DNA from: Segatella oulorum JCM 14966
GTDB lineage: Bacteria > Bacteroidota > Bacteroidia > Bacteroidales > Bacteroidaceae
Length of the DNA stretch: 64,000 nucleotides
Direction: 5' to 3'
NCBI RefSeq assembly: GCF_000613785.1
Contig: NZ_BAJQ01000004.1
Span: forward strand, 49,728-113,727
The first letter of the stretch is position 1. Every line of letters begins with the position of its first letter. The notes below the pieces were generated by a model. It was not told the origin of the DNA. It worked only from the letters and a program-made list of their open reading frames with translations, and searched no databases. Of the stretch, positions 49,360 through 57,089 are shown piece after piece. Both the position numbers and the translations under genes were made by a program.

Positions 49360-50796
49360 ATGAATAAATTGCTGAACATAGCGCTCTTGCTGCTCACGCT
49401 CTCGTGGGTTTCGTGCAGCAGTAGCGGGAATGACGACCCCAATCCTACGCCCAATGGCGGCGATGGGAGCCAAAACTTGCAGACGGTGAAATATACTTCG
49501 ACGAAAGAAGATTTCTTCAATCCCGAGCGAGGCATGTACACCATGGTTGAAAGCAACCTGACAACGCCACTCTCGGCCGCACGCCTCAACACGGCAAAAA
49601 ATGCAAAAGAGTCGCTCGTGCAGATTGTTTACTACCTAAAGGACCGCCGCAATCAGGCACTCTCGACAGCCGATTTAAACAAAATCACCACCGATTTGGC
49701 TACCGTTCGCCAAGCAGGTTTGAAGGCTATTCTGCGCTTTGCCTACTCTTCGGCAGCCACAGAGCCCGACGCTCCGCTCAACATCATCGAGCAACATTTA
49801 AACAATTTGAAGCCCGTGCTCGTGCAAAACAAGGACGTAATCGCCTGCGTGCAAGCCGGCTTCATTGGTGCTTGGGGCGAATGGTATTACTCTACCAACG
49901 GTTTAAACAACACTGCGGCGCGCAATGCCGTGCTGCAAAAGTGGCTGGAAGTGTTGCCAAAGGACCGTTGTGTGCAAGTGCGTACGCCGGCTTATAAGCA
50001 AACTTTCACGGGCATTGCTGCGCCACTCAACGCCACAACAGCCTATAAAGGCACGCCACAAGCACGCATCGCCCAGCACAACGATGCGTTTATGGCCGAC
50101 GAAACCAACATGGGAACCTATGTTGATGTAGCCAAGGACAAGGCGTTTGTAGCCGAAGAAGCGCTCTATACGCCTTTAGGTGGCGAGACTGCACGCCCCA
50201 ATTCGAGCACACCTCCCAGCAGAGGCTCGGTCGCTTTGCAAGAGTTGAAGACGCTGCATTGGTCGTTCTTGCACGATGGTTACGACCCTGTGGTGCTGAA
50301 ACAATGGGAACGTGACGGCGTGATGGACGAAATTCGCACCCAGTTGGGCTACCGTTTGGTGCTCATGCGCGGCCAATATTCCACGCAACATGCCCCGGGA
50401 AGCGAGCTCATGGTCAAGCTTTCTATCTATAACATCGGCTTTGCTGCGATGTATAACCCCCGCAAAGTGCAGCTCATTTTGCGCTCCACTTCGGGCGATG
50501 TTTACGTGGCAACGCTGCCCGATGACCCACGCACTTGGAAGCCACGCCAAGCAACTACGCTCACCGCTAAAGTGGCTTTGCCCGGCAATCTCCCTGCCGG
50601 TGACTATCAGTTGCTGCTCTTCTTGCCCGATGCCGAGCCTTCCTTGGCGGCACGTGCCGACTATGCTGTGCGCTTAGCCAATAAAAATATGTGGGAAACT
50701 ACCACGGGCTACAACAATCTTGGTGTGAAGATTAAGGTCGATGCAACGGCAAAATTGCCACAAAGCACGTCGAACATCCAATTCATCAAACAATAG
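49360..50796 (+). CDS. DUF4874/DUF4832 lipoprotein
   Basis: 478 residues with lipobox VSC near residue 19 and a Gly/Pro-rich linker. The N-terminal half (about 45-215) fits DUF4874: FFNPERGMYTMVESN, GLKAILRFAYSS, ACVQAGFIGAWGEWYYSTNG. The C-terminal half (about 230-470) fits DUF4832, with NDAFMADETNMGTY, LHWSFLHDGYDPVVLKQW and a beta-rich end. The first half looks like a TIM barrel with the acidic residues of a glycosidase (GAWGEW); activity is inferred. It follows the repeat array in the PUL and is followed 2 nt later by the acyltransferase. Confidence 0.85.
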   Translation: MNKLLNIALLLLTLSWVSCSSSGNDDPNPTPNGGDGSQNLQTVKYTSTKEDFFNPERGMYTMVESNLTTPLSAARLNTAKNAKESLVQIVYYLKDRRNQALSTADLNKITTDLATVRQAGLKAILRFAYSSAATEPDAPLNIIEQHLNNLKPVLVQNKDVIACVQAGFIGAWGEWYYSTNGLNNTAARNAVLQKWLEVLPKDRCVQVRTPAYKQTFTGIAAPLNATTAYKGTPQARIAQHNDAFMADETNMGTYVDVAKDKAFVAEEALYTPLGGETARPNSSTPPSRGSVALQELKTLHWSFLHDGYDPVVLKQWERDGVMDEIRTQLGYRLVLMRGQYSTQHAPGSELMVKLSIYNIGFAAMYNPRKVQLILRSTSGDVYVATLPDDPRTWKPRQATTLTAKVALPGNLPAGDYQLLLFLPDAEPSLAARADYAVRLANKNMWETTTGYNNLGVKIKVDATAKLPQSTSNIQFIKQ

Positions 50797-50798
50797 TT

Positions 50799-51941
50799 AT
50801 GGAGACAACAACCCAGTCCTCGCAACCGCAACGCTTGCTTTCGCTCGACATTTTGCGCGGCGCCGACTTGGCCATGTTGGTGCTCATACAGCCCATTTTG
50901 TTCAGGGCGCTCAAGACAGCACACCCGGCTGAGGGCACCATTGGGCATTTCATCATGGGGCAACTGAGCCATTTGCCGTGGGAAGGATTTTGCTTTTGGG
51001 ACATCATCATGCCGTTGTTCATGTTCATGTCGGGCATCACCATCCCCTTTGCCATGTCGCGTTACAAGCGCGGGGCACGCATTGACGGGCAGTTCTATTG
51101 GCGCATCATCAAGCGTTTTGTGGTGCTTTGGGTGTTAGGCATGGTGGTGCAAGGCAACTTGTTGGCCTTCGATTTGCGCCAACTGCACCTCTTTTCCAAC
51201 ACCTTGCAGAGCATTGCCGTGGGCTATGTCGCGGTGGCTTTCCTCTTTGTGTTTTGCTCGTTGCGCACGCAAATCGTGGCCGTGAGCCTCTCGTTCATAG
51301 CCTATATCGCCATTTTTGCCATTTGGGGCCACTTCGATTTCACCATCGATGCCAACATTTGCGAGGCCATCGACCGCGCAGTGTTAGGGCGTTTCCGCGA
51401 CGGTGTGCAATGGCAAGGCGACACATGGCACTGGGATCCCACCTATCATTACACGTGGATCATGAGTTCTTTGAACTTCATTGTCACCGTTTACCTCGGC
51501 ACTTTGGCGGGCTATCTGCTCAAAAGCACGCGCACAGCCATGCAGAAATTCCGCTGGCTCATGTGGGGTGGCGTGGCGATGATTGCTGTTTCGCTGCTCA
51601 TGCACCCCTGGATTCCCATCATCAAGCACATCTGGTCGAGCTCCATGACGCTCTTTGCGGGTGGCATCTGCTTTGTGTTGATGGGCCTCTTCTACTACAT
51701 CATCGACGTGAAAGGCTGCCGTCGTGGCTGGATGTGGCTGCGCTATTACGGCATGAATTCGCTCGCTGCCTATTTCATTGGCGACTACATGAACTTCAAA
51801 TCCATCACCAACTCGCTCTTCTTTGGCTTTCATCAATGGATGGGCGACTACTATGCCGTGTTGCAAGTCACGATGCACGGCATCTGGGTGCTGCTCATTT
51901 TGAAACTCATGTTCCGCTTAAACCTTTATATTAAAGCTTAA
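50799..51941 (+). CDS. HGSNAT-like (DUF5009) membrane acyltransferase
   Basis: 380 residues with about ten membrane helices. N-terminal LLSLDILRGADLAMLVLIQP is the signature of the heparan-alpha-glucosaminide N-acetyltransferase group, and HLPWEGFCFWDIIMPLFMFM holds its conserved His and Asp. A GMNSLAAYFIGDYM block lies near the C-terminus. The human relative acetylates terminal glucosamine of heparan sulfate from cytosolic acetyl-CoA. A bacterial version could acetylate glucosamine in the periplasm so that a GH89-type enzyme can act; a GH89 gene is 21 kb away. It is coupled to its neighbours by gaps of 2 and 12 nt. Confidence 0.85.
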   Translation: METTTQSSQPQRLLSLDILRGADLAMLVLIQPILFRALKTAHPAEGTIGHFIMGQLSHLPWEGFCFWDIIMPLFMFMSGITIPFAMSRYKRGARIDGQFYWRIIKRFVVLWVLGMVVQGNLLAFDLRQLHLFSNTLQSIAVGYVAVAFLFVFCSLRTQIVAVSLSFIAYIAIFAIWGHFDFTIDANICEAIDRAVLGRFRDGVQWQGDTWHWDPTYHYTWIMSSLNFIVTVYLGTLAGYLLKSTRTAMQKFRWLMWGGVAMIAVSLLMHPWIPIIKHIWSSSMTLFAGGICFVLMGLFYYIIDVKGCRRGWMWLRYYGMNSLAAYFIGDYMNFKSITNSLFFGFHQWMGDYYAVLQVTMHGIWVLLILKLMFRLNLYIKA

Positions 51942-51953
51942 AACCCATTGATT

Positions 51954-53707
51954 ATGTTTAAAAAATTATCAACTATCATGCTGGCAACAGCCCTGTTGGG
52001 GCTTACAAGTTGCAGCAGCGACGACGACAAGTTTGTGTCCAATGACAAAACAGGTCCGAAGCCAGGTATCGACCTTATGGTCGTTCCCGATAACTATAAA
52101 TATGGCGATAAAGTGAGCATCACCGGCCTGCTCACCGACGATCGCAACCTCGAACACTACGAGCTTTTGCTGCTCAACAGCAAGGGTGACACCTTAGCCA
52201 CAAAGTATCAGATGTTGCTCGGCAAGCAATTCAACATGGATGACTTCATCCAAATTCCACTGCCGAAGAATGCATCGACCGACGATTTGCGGTTGGTGGC
52301 GAAGTTAGACAACACACGCAACGGCGAAGCGGTTGAGACATTCGACTTGCCAGGCGTAGCAACTCCTTCGTTTGAGACGCTCAATTTGGTGCTCGGCAAT
52401 GGCAGTATTGTGGAGCTTACCAAGCAAGGCGATGTCTTCACCATGCCCACCGAGCAAGTGTTCCCCGCCAAAGTGAAGGGCATTATCTCGACCACCACGA
52501 GCAAAAACGGCATCTATTGGGGCACGAAGCATGGCGAAATTGCCACCATGACCAACGATTCAATCACGATTGGCGGCGATGTCGAGTCATCATTCACCGT
52601 CACATTCAATCCCAAGACCTTTGAGCTTAGCTTCAGCGAGCGCCATGTTTGGAAACCCTTACCTGCCGCCGATTGCTACTATCTCTTGGGCACCATCTCG
52701 GGACACTGGCAAGATGGCGAGATTACGACCGAGAAAAACAAGATGCGCATGAAGGGCTTCGAAAGTCAAAACGACAGCTACTACACCTGGACAGCACCCG
52801 AAGGCGACGACCCCAACGTGGGGATGTGGGGACAAACGGCCGCAGGTGTGTTCCGCATGAAGCGCGGTGCCCAGCAAGGTTACATCCTTTGGGACGGCCA
52901 ACACATTGTGCAATCGGCCACCGATGATGCGACAAAGAGCTTCCCCCTCACAGCAGGTGGCGCCTTTACCATCAAGACCAACTTCACAGCGGGCACATGT
53001 ACGAGCGTCGAAGTGACGGGAAGTGGCAAGTCGTTGCTCTTCACCAACAACAAAGTGGTGGTCAATGGCAATGCCGTTACGCCAACCATCGGCTTCTGTG
53101 GCCAGCAGTTGCATTTGAAAGCAGGCACGGCCTATATCTATGAAGGCACCATGACACTGCAAAAGGGACAGAAGATTTCGTCGGATTTCGACCTCTCTTC
53201 CTACACTTGCAACCCCGATTTGTTCACCGGAGGCGGCAACGCTACCTGGACGTTGAAGGCCAACACGGGCACCTACTATGTGCGTATGGATGTGTTTAGC
53301 GGCGCGTTCTATGCGTGTCCTGTTGCGGGTTATCCCGATGTGCTCTATATGGATGGCTGGAGTTGGCACCCACTCAAAACTCTACGGCTGTGGTATGGTC
53401 CGACGACAACGTGCTGCCCGTGGTACACACCACCGGCCATCGCTACGAAGCCACCTTCTATAACTTTGGTTGGGGTGGCGATGTGGCCTTCTATGTGGTG
53501 CATCCTTCCACCGGACACAAATATCGTTTGCCCAACGCTTTCTTCCCGGCCAGCTTGCGTAAAGATGCCGATGGGTTCCACATTCCATCCGGAGCGGGCT
53601 ACTATAAGGTGGTCATCGATTTGAAAGATGGTATTCACGTGGCTGCCGACGGCACGGTGACGCCCAAGGGAGATAACCATTTCACGATGGACTTTGTGGC
53701 GCAATAG
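51954..53707 (+). CDS. SusE/SusF-like surface glycan-binding lipoprotein (frameshifted)
   Basis: About 585 residues once joined. Lipobox LTSC near residue 19, followed by SSDDDKF. Several beta-sandwich modules follow, e.g. YYLLGTISGHWQDGEI and VWKPLPAADCYYLLG, and the C-terminal module has VVWSDDNVLPVV, FYNFGWGGDVAFYVVHPS and HFTMDFVAQ. The frame breaks near 53365-53385 (one extra A or C gives LKNSTAVVWSDD or PTQNSTAVVWSDD). The 1754-nt span is one short of a multiple of three. The start is the ATG at 51954. It lies 12 bp after the acyltransferase. SusE/F proteins hold glycan near the SusCD complex. Confidence 0.8.
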
Positions 53708-53749
53708 CCCCACACGCACAACAAACGCTCTTTCACATGTATAAAGGTG

Positions 53750-53935
53750 TTCCGGCAAGTCAGAACAGCTGTTGCAGCGTTGCAATAGCTGTTCGGGCGC
53801 GCCCGAACACGTTTTTCATGGCGCAACAACGCTTCGGGCGTTCCCAAACACGTTTTGCAAGGATGTAAAAGGGCTTCGGGCGCGCCCGAACACATTTTGC
53901 ATCGCGCATCAGCTCTTCGGGAACGCCCGAACGCT
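53750..53935 (+). repeat. About 41-bp tandem repeat with palindromic cores, 5 units
   Basis: Cores TTCGGGCGCGCCCGAAC and variants start at 53750, 53792, 53833, 53875 and 53916 (spacings 42, 41, 42, 41). Each core is an inverted repeat. It fills most of the 318-bp gap from 53708 to 54025, so it is between two genes of the same direction. Confidence 0.88.
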
Positions 53936-54025
53936 GTTTTCACTTTCGATGGCGCTTTTGGGCGAGCTTTTCTCCCACGCCACATCCGTTTCACGCCCTC
54001 CATGGGGGCATTACACATTCAATTT

Positions 54026-55606
54026 ATGCATTTACGTTCTTATTTTCTATTCTTTTTAGGGCTTTTCTGCACCGCGTTGCAGGCACAACACCACAGCGAC
54101 ATTCCCGTGTTGGCGGGCGAATCGTGGTGGGGAGGCGCCACCGCTTTAGGCACATCCATGCCGTTCACGTCGCTTTCGCCCTTCGATCTCTCGTGCCGAA
54201 ACGACAACAACCAGGTGTCGGGCATGCTCATTTCCAACCGTGGGCGCACCATTTGGAGCGATAGCCCTTTCAAATTCTCGGTCGACGGGCAAGGCATTCA
54301 CATCGATTCGCGCTACGAAAAGGTGGGCGTCAAGCAGCAAGGCACAACCCTGCGCGACGCTTATCGGGCACTCATGCAACAGCATTTCCCCGCCGAAGGA
54401 GCACTGCCCGACACCCTGTTTTTCTCACATCCACAATACAACACGTGGATAGAGTTGATGTACAACCAAAACCAACACGACATTTTGACCTACGCCCGCC
54501 ACATCATCGACCATGATTTGCCCCCCGGCATCTTGATGATCGACGATAATTGGCAGCGTTATTATGGCAATTTCGATTTCAAATGCGAACGCTTTCCCAA
54601 TCCTCGCGCCATGGTTGACAGCCTGCATCGGCAGGGCTTCAAGGTGATGTTGTGGATCAGTCCGTTTGTCACGGCCGACAGTCCCGAATATCGTGCGCTG
54701 GCCAAACAAGGGCTGTTGCTGCGCGATGCCACAGGAAATCCGGCCATCATTCCTTGGTGGAACGGGCAAAGCGCCTGCTTCGACCTCACCAATCCGTCCG
54801 CCCTCGACTATTTGGAGCACACGTTGCGCGGCATGATGCGCGATTATGCCATCGACGGTTTCAAGTTTGATGGCGGCGACAACATTTACTATGACCGTGC
54901 CGACTTGCGCCCTTATCGCAAAGATGCACGCTCGGTTGACCAAACGAAAGGCTGGGCCGAATTGGGATGCCGCTTCGCTTTCAACGAATATCGCGCGTGC
55001 TGGCAGATGGGCAACCGTCCGTTGGTGCAACGATTGGGCGACAAAGACTATTCGTGGAAGGCGGTGCAGCAGCTCGTTCCCGACATGATTGCCGCGGGCT
55101 TGCTGGGCTATGGCTATGCATGTCCCGACATGATTGGCGGCGGTTCGTTTGCTTCGTTCCTCGATATTGACGCCGACAAGTTCGACCAAGCACTCATTGT
55201 GCGCTCGGCTCAGGTGCATGCGCTCATGCCGATGATGCAATTCTCGGTGGCACCCTGGCGCATTCTCAGTGCCGAGAACATGAAGATTATCCGGGCCATG
55301 GCGCAACTGCACGTGCAAAAATCGCCCTACATCCTGGCCTGCGCCCGCGAAACGGCACACACTGGTGAACCCATTGTGCGCAGTTTGGAATATGAATTTC
55401 CCCATCAGGGTTATGAAAAGGTGCACGACCAATTCATGTTGGGCAGCCGTTTGATGGTGGCTCCGATGACAACGCCGGGCACTTCGCGCACCATTGTGCT
55501 GCCTCCCGGCCGCTGGCGCGACGATCAAGGGCGCGTGTTCCGTGGGCGTCGCACCATTCAACAGCAGGTGCCACTTTGGCGTCTGCCTTATTTTGAGCGC
55601 CTCTGA
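54026..55606 (+). CDS. GH31-family glycosidase, MYORG-like
   Basis: 526 residues from the ATG at 54026, chosen for its signal peptide (YFLFFLGLFCTALQAQ). GH31 marks: PPGILMIDDNWQRYYGNFDF, FKVMLWISPFV, DGFKFDGGD with the likely nucleophile Asp near 282, RLGDKDYSW with the probable acid/base Asp near 337, and CPDMIGGGSF. The FKFDGGD form is typical of the MYORG-like branch rather than the WNDMNE branch, so alpha-galactosidase-type activity is possible. It is the last gene of this PUL, after the repeat array, with a strong terminator at 55702. Confidence 0.85.
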   Translation: MHLRSYFLFFLGLFCTALQAQHHSDIPVLAGESWWGGATALGTSMPFTSLSPFDLSCRNDNNQVSGMLISNRGRTIWSDSPFKFSVDGQGIHIDSRYEKVGVKQQGTTLRDAYRALMQQHFPAEGALPDTLFFSHPQYNTWIELMYNQNQHDILTYARHIIDHDLPPGILMIDDNWQRYYGNFDFKCERFPNPRAMVDSLHRQGFKVMLWISPFVTADSPEYRALAKQGLLLRDATGNPAIIPWWNGQSACFDLTNPSALDYLEHTLRGMMRDYAIDGFKFDGGDNIYYDRADLRPYRKDARSVDQTKGWAELGCRFAFNEYRACWQMGNRPLVQRLGDKDYSWKAVQQLVPDMIAAGLLGYGYACPDMIGGGSFASFLDIDADKFDQALIVRSAQVHALMPMMQFSVAPWRILSAENMKIIRAMAQLHVQKSPYILACARETAHTGEPIVRSLEYEFPHQGYEKVHDQFMLGSRLMVAPMTTPGTSRTIVLPPGRWRDDQGRVFRGRRTIQQQVPLWRLPYFERL

Positions 55607-55701
55607 ATGCCGCAAAAATCCATTTTTGACGGATAGTGATTCCCTGAAATACGGTTCTATTGCTGCAAATAGAGCAGCCACGGTGACAACACCGCAAAAC
55701 A

Positions 55702-55751
55702 AACATGTGCCGAACAGCTTTTTAAGGCTGTTTGGCACATGTTGTTTTTTG
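55702..55751. terminator. Strong hairpin terminator after the GH31 gene
   Basis: A 17-bp stem (AACATGTGCCGAACAGC/GCTGTTTGGCACATGTT, one G:T pair) with an 8-nt loop is followed by GTTTTTTG. It lies between the converging GH31 and hicB genes. Confidence 0.85.
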
Positions 55752-55772
55752 AGGAAATCGGGCGATGAAACG

Positions 55773-56189
55773 CTATACAACAGACATCAAATGCCGCCCA
55801 ATTTTATGTAATCCCTCAACAATGCGTTGGCGCTGTGCCGGACGTGGCTTCTTAAGGCCGTTGGCATAGTGGCTCAACAGGCGTGCATTCACACCCGAAG
55901 CACGAGAAATGGCGGCGAGACTGGCATATTGTTCGCACGACCGAATTAATGCGGCCGTGTCAAGATGGTATTCAAATTCATACGCACCCTTTGCCAACCA
56001 CTCGGGCACAGCATCGCCATCAGCCAGCAATCCTTCAACATGAAACTGGAGTGTTTCGGGAATGGCCTTCATCAATTCCTGATAGGTCTTTGCCGTCAGC
56101 GCGATGGCTCCAGGCACATTGTCGCTAAAGGTTGCCCCAAAATTGTGACCGCACCACTGAATTTCAACTCGTATTTTTTCCATTTCCAT
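55773..56189 (-). CDS. hicB: HicB-type antitoxin
   Basis: 138 residues. The N-terminal half is the partial RNase H-like HicB fold (RVEIQWCGHNFGATFSDNVP, ALTAKTYQELMKAIPETLQF). The C-terminal part (about 85-135) is a helix-turn-helix with AISRASGVNARLLSHYANGL. HicB binds HicA and represses the operon through its DNA-binding domain. It starts 40 bp after the hicA stop, in toxin-first order as is usual for hicAB. Confidence 0.85.
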   Translation of the reverse strand: MEMEKIRVEIQWCGHNFGATFSDNVPGAIALTAKTYQELMKAIPETLQFHVEGLLADGDAVPEWLAKGAYEFEYHLDTAALIRSCEQYASLAAISRASGVNARLLSHYANGLKKPRPAQRQRIVEGLHKIGRHLMSVV

Positions 56190-56229
56190 CCTATTTTAAA
56201 CCATTTATCTTTACCATGCAAGCAGCATG

Positions 56230-56424
56230 TCATCTCCATCCCGCTTGTTTCCATATACTATTTAAAAGAAACTGGCTCAGAACTTCACTTTGCTGCCCCC
56301 GAACCGTAACTTTCCCGGGTCGCGTGGGATGCTTAAATTGCCGATGATCGCCTTTGGTTGCAAAGAGCACCCATCCATCGGCTTCTAACAGTTTAATCAC
56401 CTCCTTGACTTTGTACCGTCTCAT
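56230..56424 (-). CDS. hicA: HicA-type mRNA interferase toxin
   Basis: 64 residues from the ATG at 56424. The upstream ATG at 56451 is rejected because it overlaps the -7 box at 56449-56456. The double-stranded-RNA-binding-like HicA fold is seen: KVKEVIKLLEADGWVLFATK, the catalytic His in GDHRQFKHP and a C-terminal VTVRGQQSEVLSQFLL. HicA cleaves mRNA to slow growth; HicB neutralises it. Confidence 0.88.
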   Translation of the reverse strand: MRRYKVKEVIKLLEADGWVLFATKGDHRQFKHPTRPGKVTVRGQQSEVLSQFLLNSIWKQAGWR

Positions 56425-56448
56425 CCCATAGCACACTTTAACACCTTG

Positions 56449-56456
56449 CAAAGATA
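56449..56456 (-). promoter_or_regulatory. -7 box of hicAB
   Basis: TATCTTTG on the minus strand, exact TAnnTTTG, 24 bp before the hicA ATG. Confidence 0.6.
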
Positions 56457-56598
56457 TTAAAAAGAATACTATTTAGCAAGTTCCTCCCTAAAAAACAGTA
56501 TTACGATGGATACTTTTCCGTGTTCCACAGCCCCTCGCGACGCCTGTTCGCCCTTTTTACGCCCGTCTGCCTATTTCTTGGCATTAAAAAGTGGACTG

Positions 56599-56664
56599 GA
56601 TTGCGGGATAATTTCAATGAGATTACATGCTAAAACGGTAGAGATTGCCGCGCAATACCGCCGC
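56599..56664 (+). repeat. 22-bp periodic repeat, 3 units
   Basis: GATT recurs at 56599, 56621 and 56643. The units start GATTGCGGGATAATTTCAAT, GATTACATGCTAAAACGGTA and GATTGCCGCGCAATACCGCC. Same period and anchor as the arrays at 8013, 16490 and 41865. Confidence 0.65.
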
Positions 56665-56960
56665 TTTTACAGAGGCACTCAAAAGAGGGCGACCGTGAAG
56701 GGACGGTGCATGTGGTTGGAAAGGGTGCTGCAAGAGGTGACGCTTCATAACACCTTTTAAGATATGCAAACCACCATTCAAACAAAAGCCAGATTGTGCG
56801 CCGTTAAACCCCCTTGGACTTTTACATCCTTTAAGGCTTGCAATTTCACAAATCGCACGCTAAATGAAGTTATAAAACAACTGCATAATCATTCATTTTA
56901 CAATCAAAATAAAAGGAAAACGCATTATTTTGCTATAAAATGAAAAATTTAATGCAAAAT

Positions 56961-56993
56961 GTTTGCGGGTAAATTATATATCTATTAACTTTG
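56961..56993 (+). promoter_or_regulatory. Promoter of the SusC5 operon
   Basis: TTTG at 56961 and TAACTTTG at 56986-56993 (exact TAnnTTTG) are separated by 21 bp, the standard Bacteroidota layout. The leader to the ATG is about 90 nt. Confidence 0.7.
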
Positions 56994-57089
56994 CAGCCGA
57001 ATAGTATTGATGTTTTTTAAGTTTATATTGCTGAACGTAATCGCTGTACAACGATCATCGTTTTATTTTTAATCTAAAGAGGGAAGTTT

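Larger units (their letters stand above)
56457..57089. other. Intergenic region before SusC5
   Basis: 633 bp with a 22-bp repeat array (56599-56664) and a promoter (TTTG at 56961, -7 box at 56986-56993). An 84-codon open frame at 56506-56757 has no recognisable features and runs through the repeat. Confidence 0.55.

Noticed and set aside
10360..53385. Programmed frameshifting as the reason for the broken genes
   Set aside because: The break sites share no slippery sequence or stimulatory structure, and they lie in unrelated gene families; one-base loss in short runs explains all of them.
53635..54018. Open frame made of repeated RARPN-type units on the minus strand
   Set aside because: It is a translation of the 41-bp palindromic array, which lies antisense between two genes of the opposite strand.
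54425..55780. Long minus-strand frame of 451 codons opposite the GH31 gene
   Set aside because: It is antisense to an intact, well-marked GH31 enzyme and has no family features; it arises from GC-rich codon use.
56506..56760. 84-codon open frame before SusC5
   Set aside because: It runs through the 22-bp repeats, has odd residue use and no promoter or family match.
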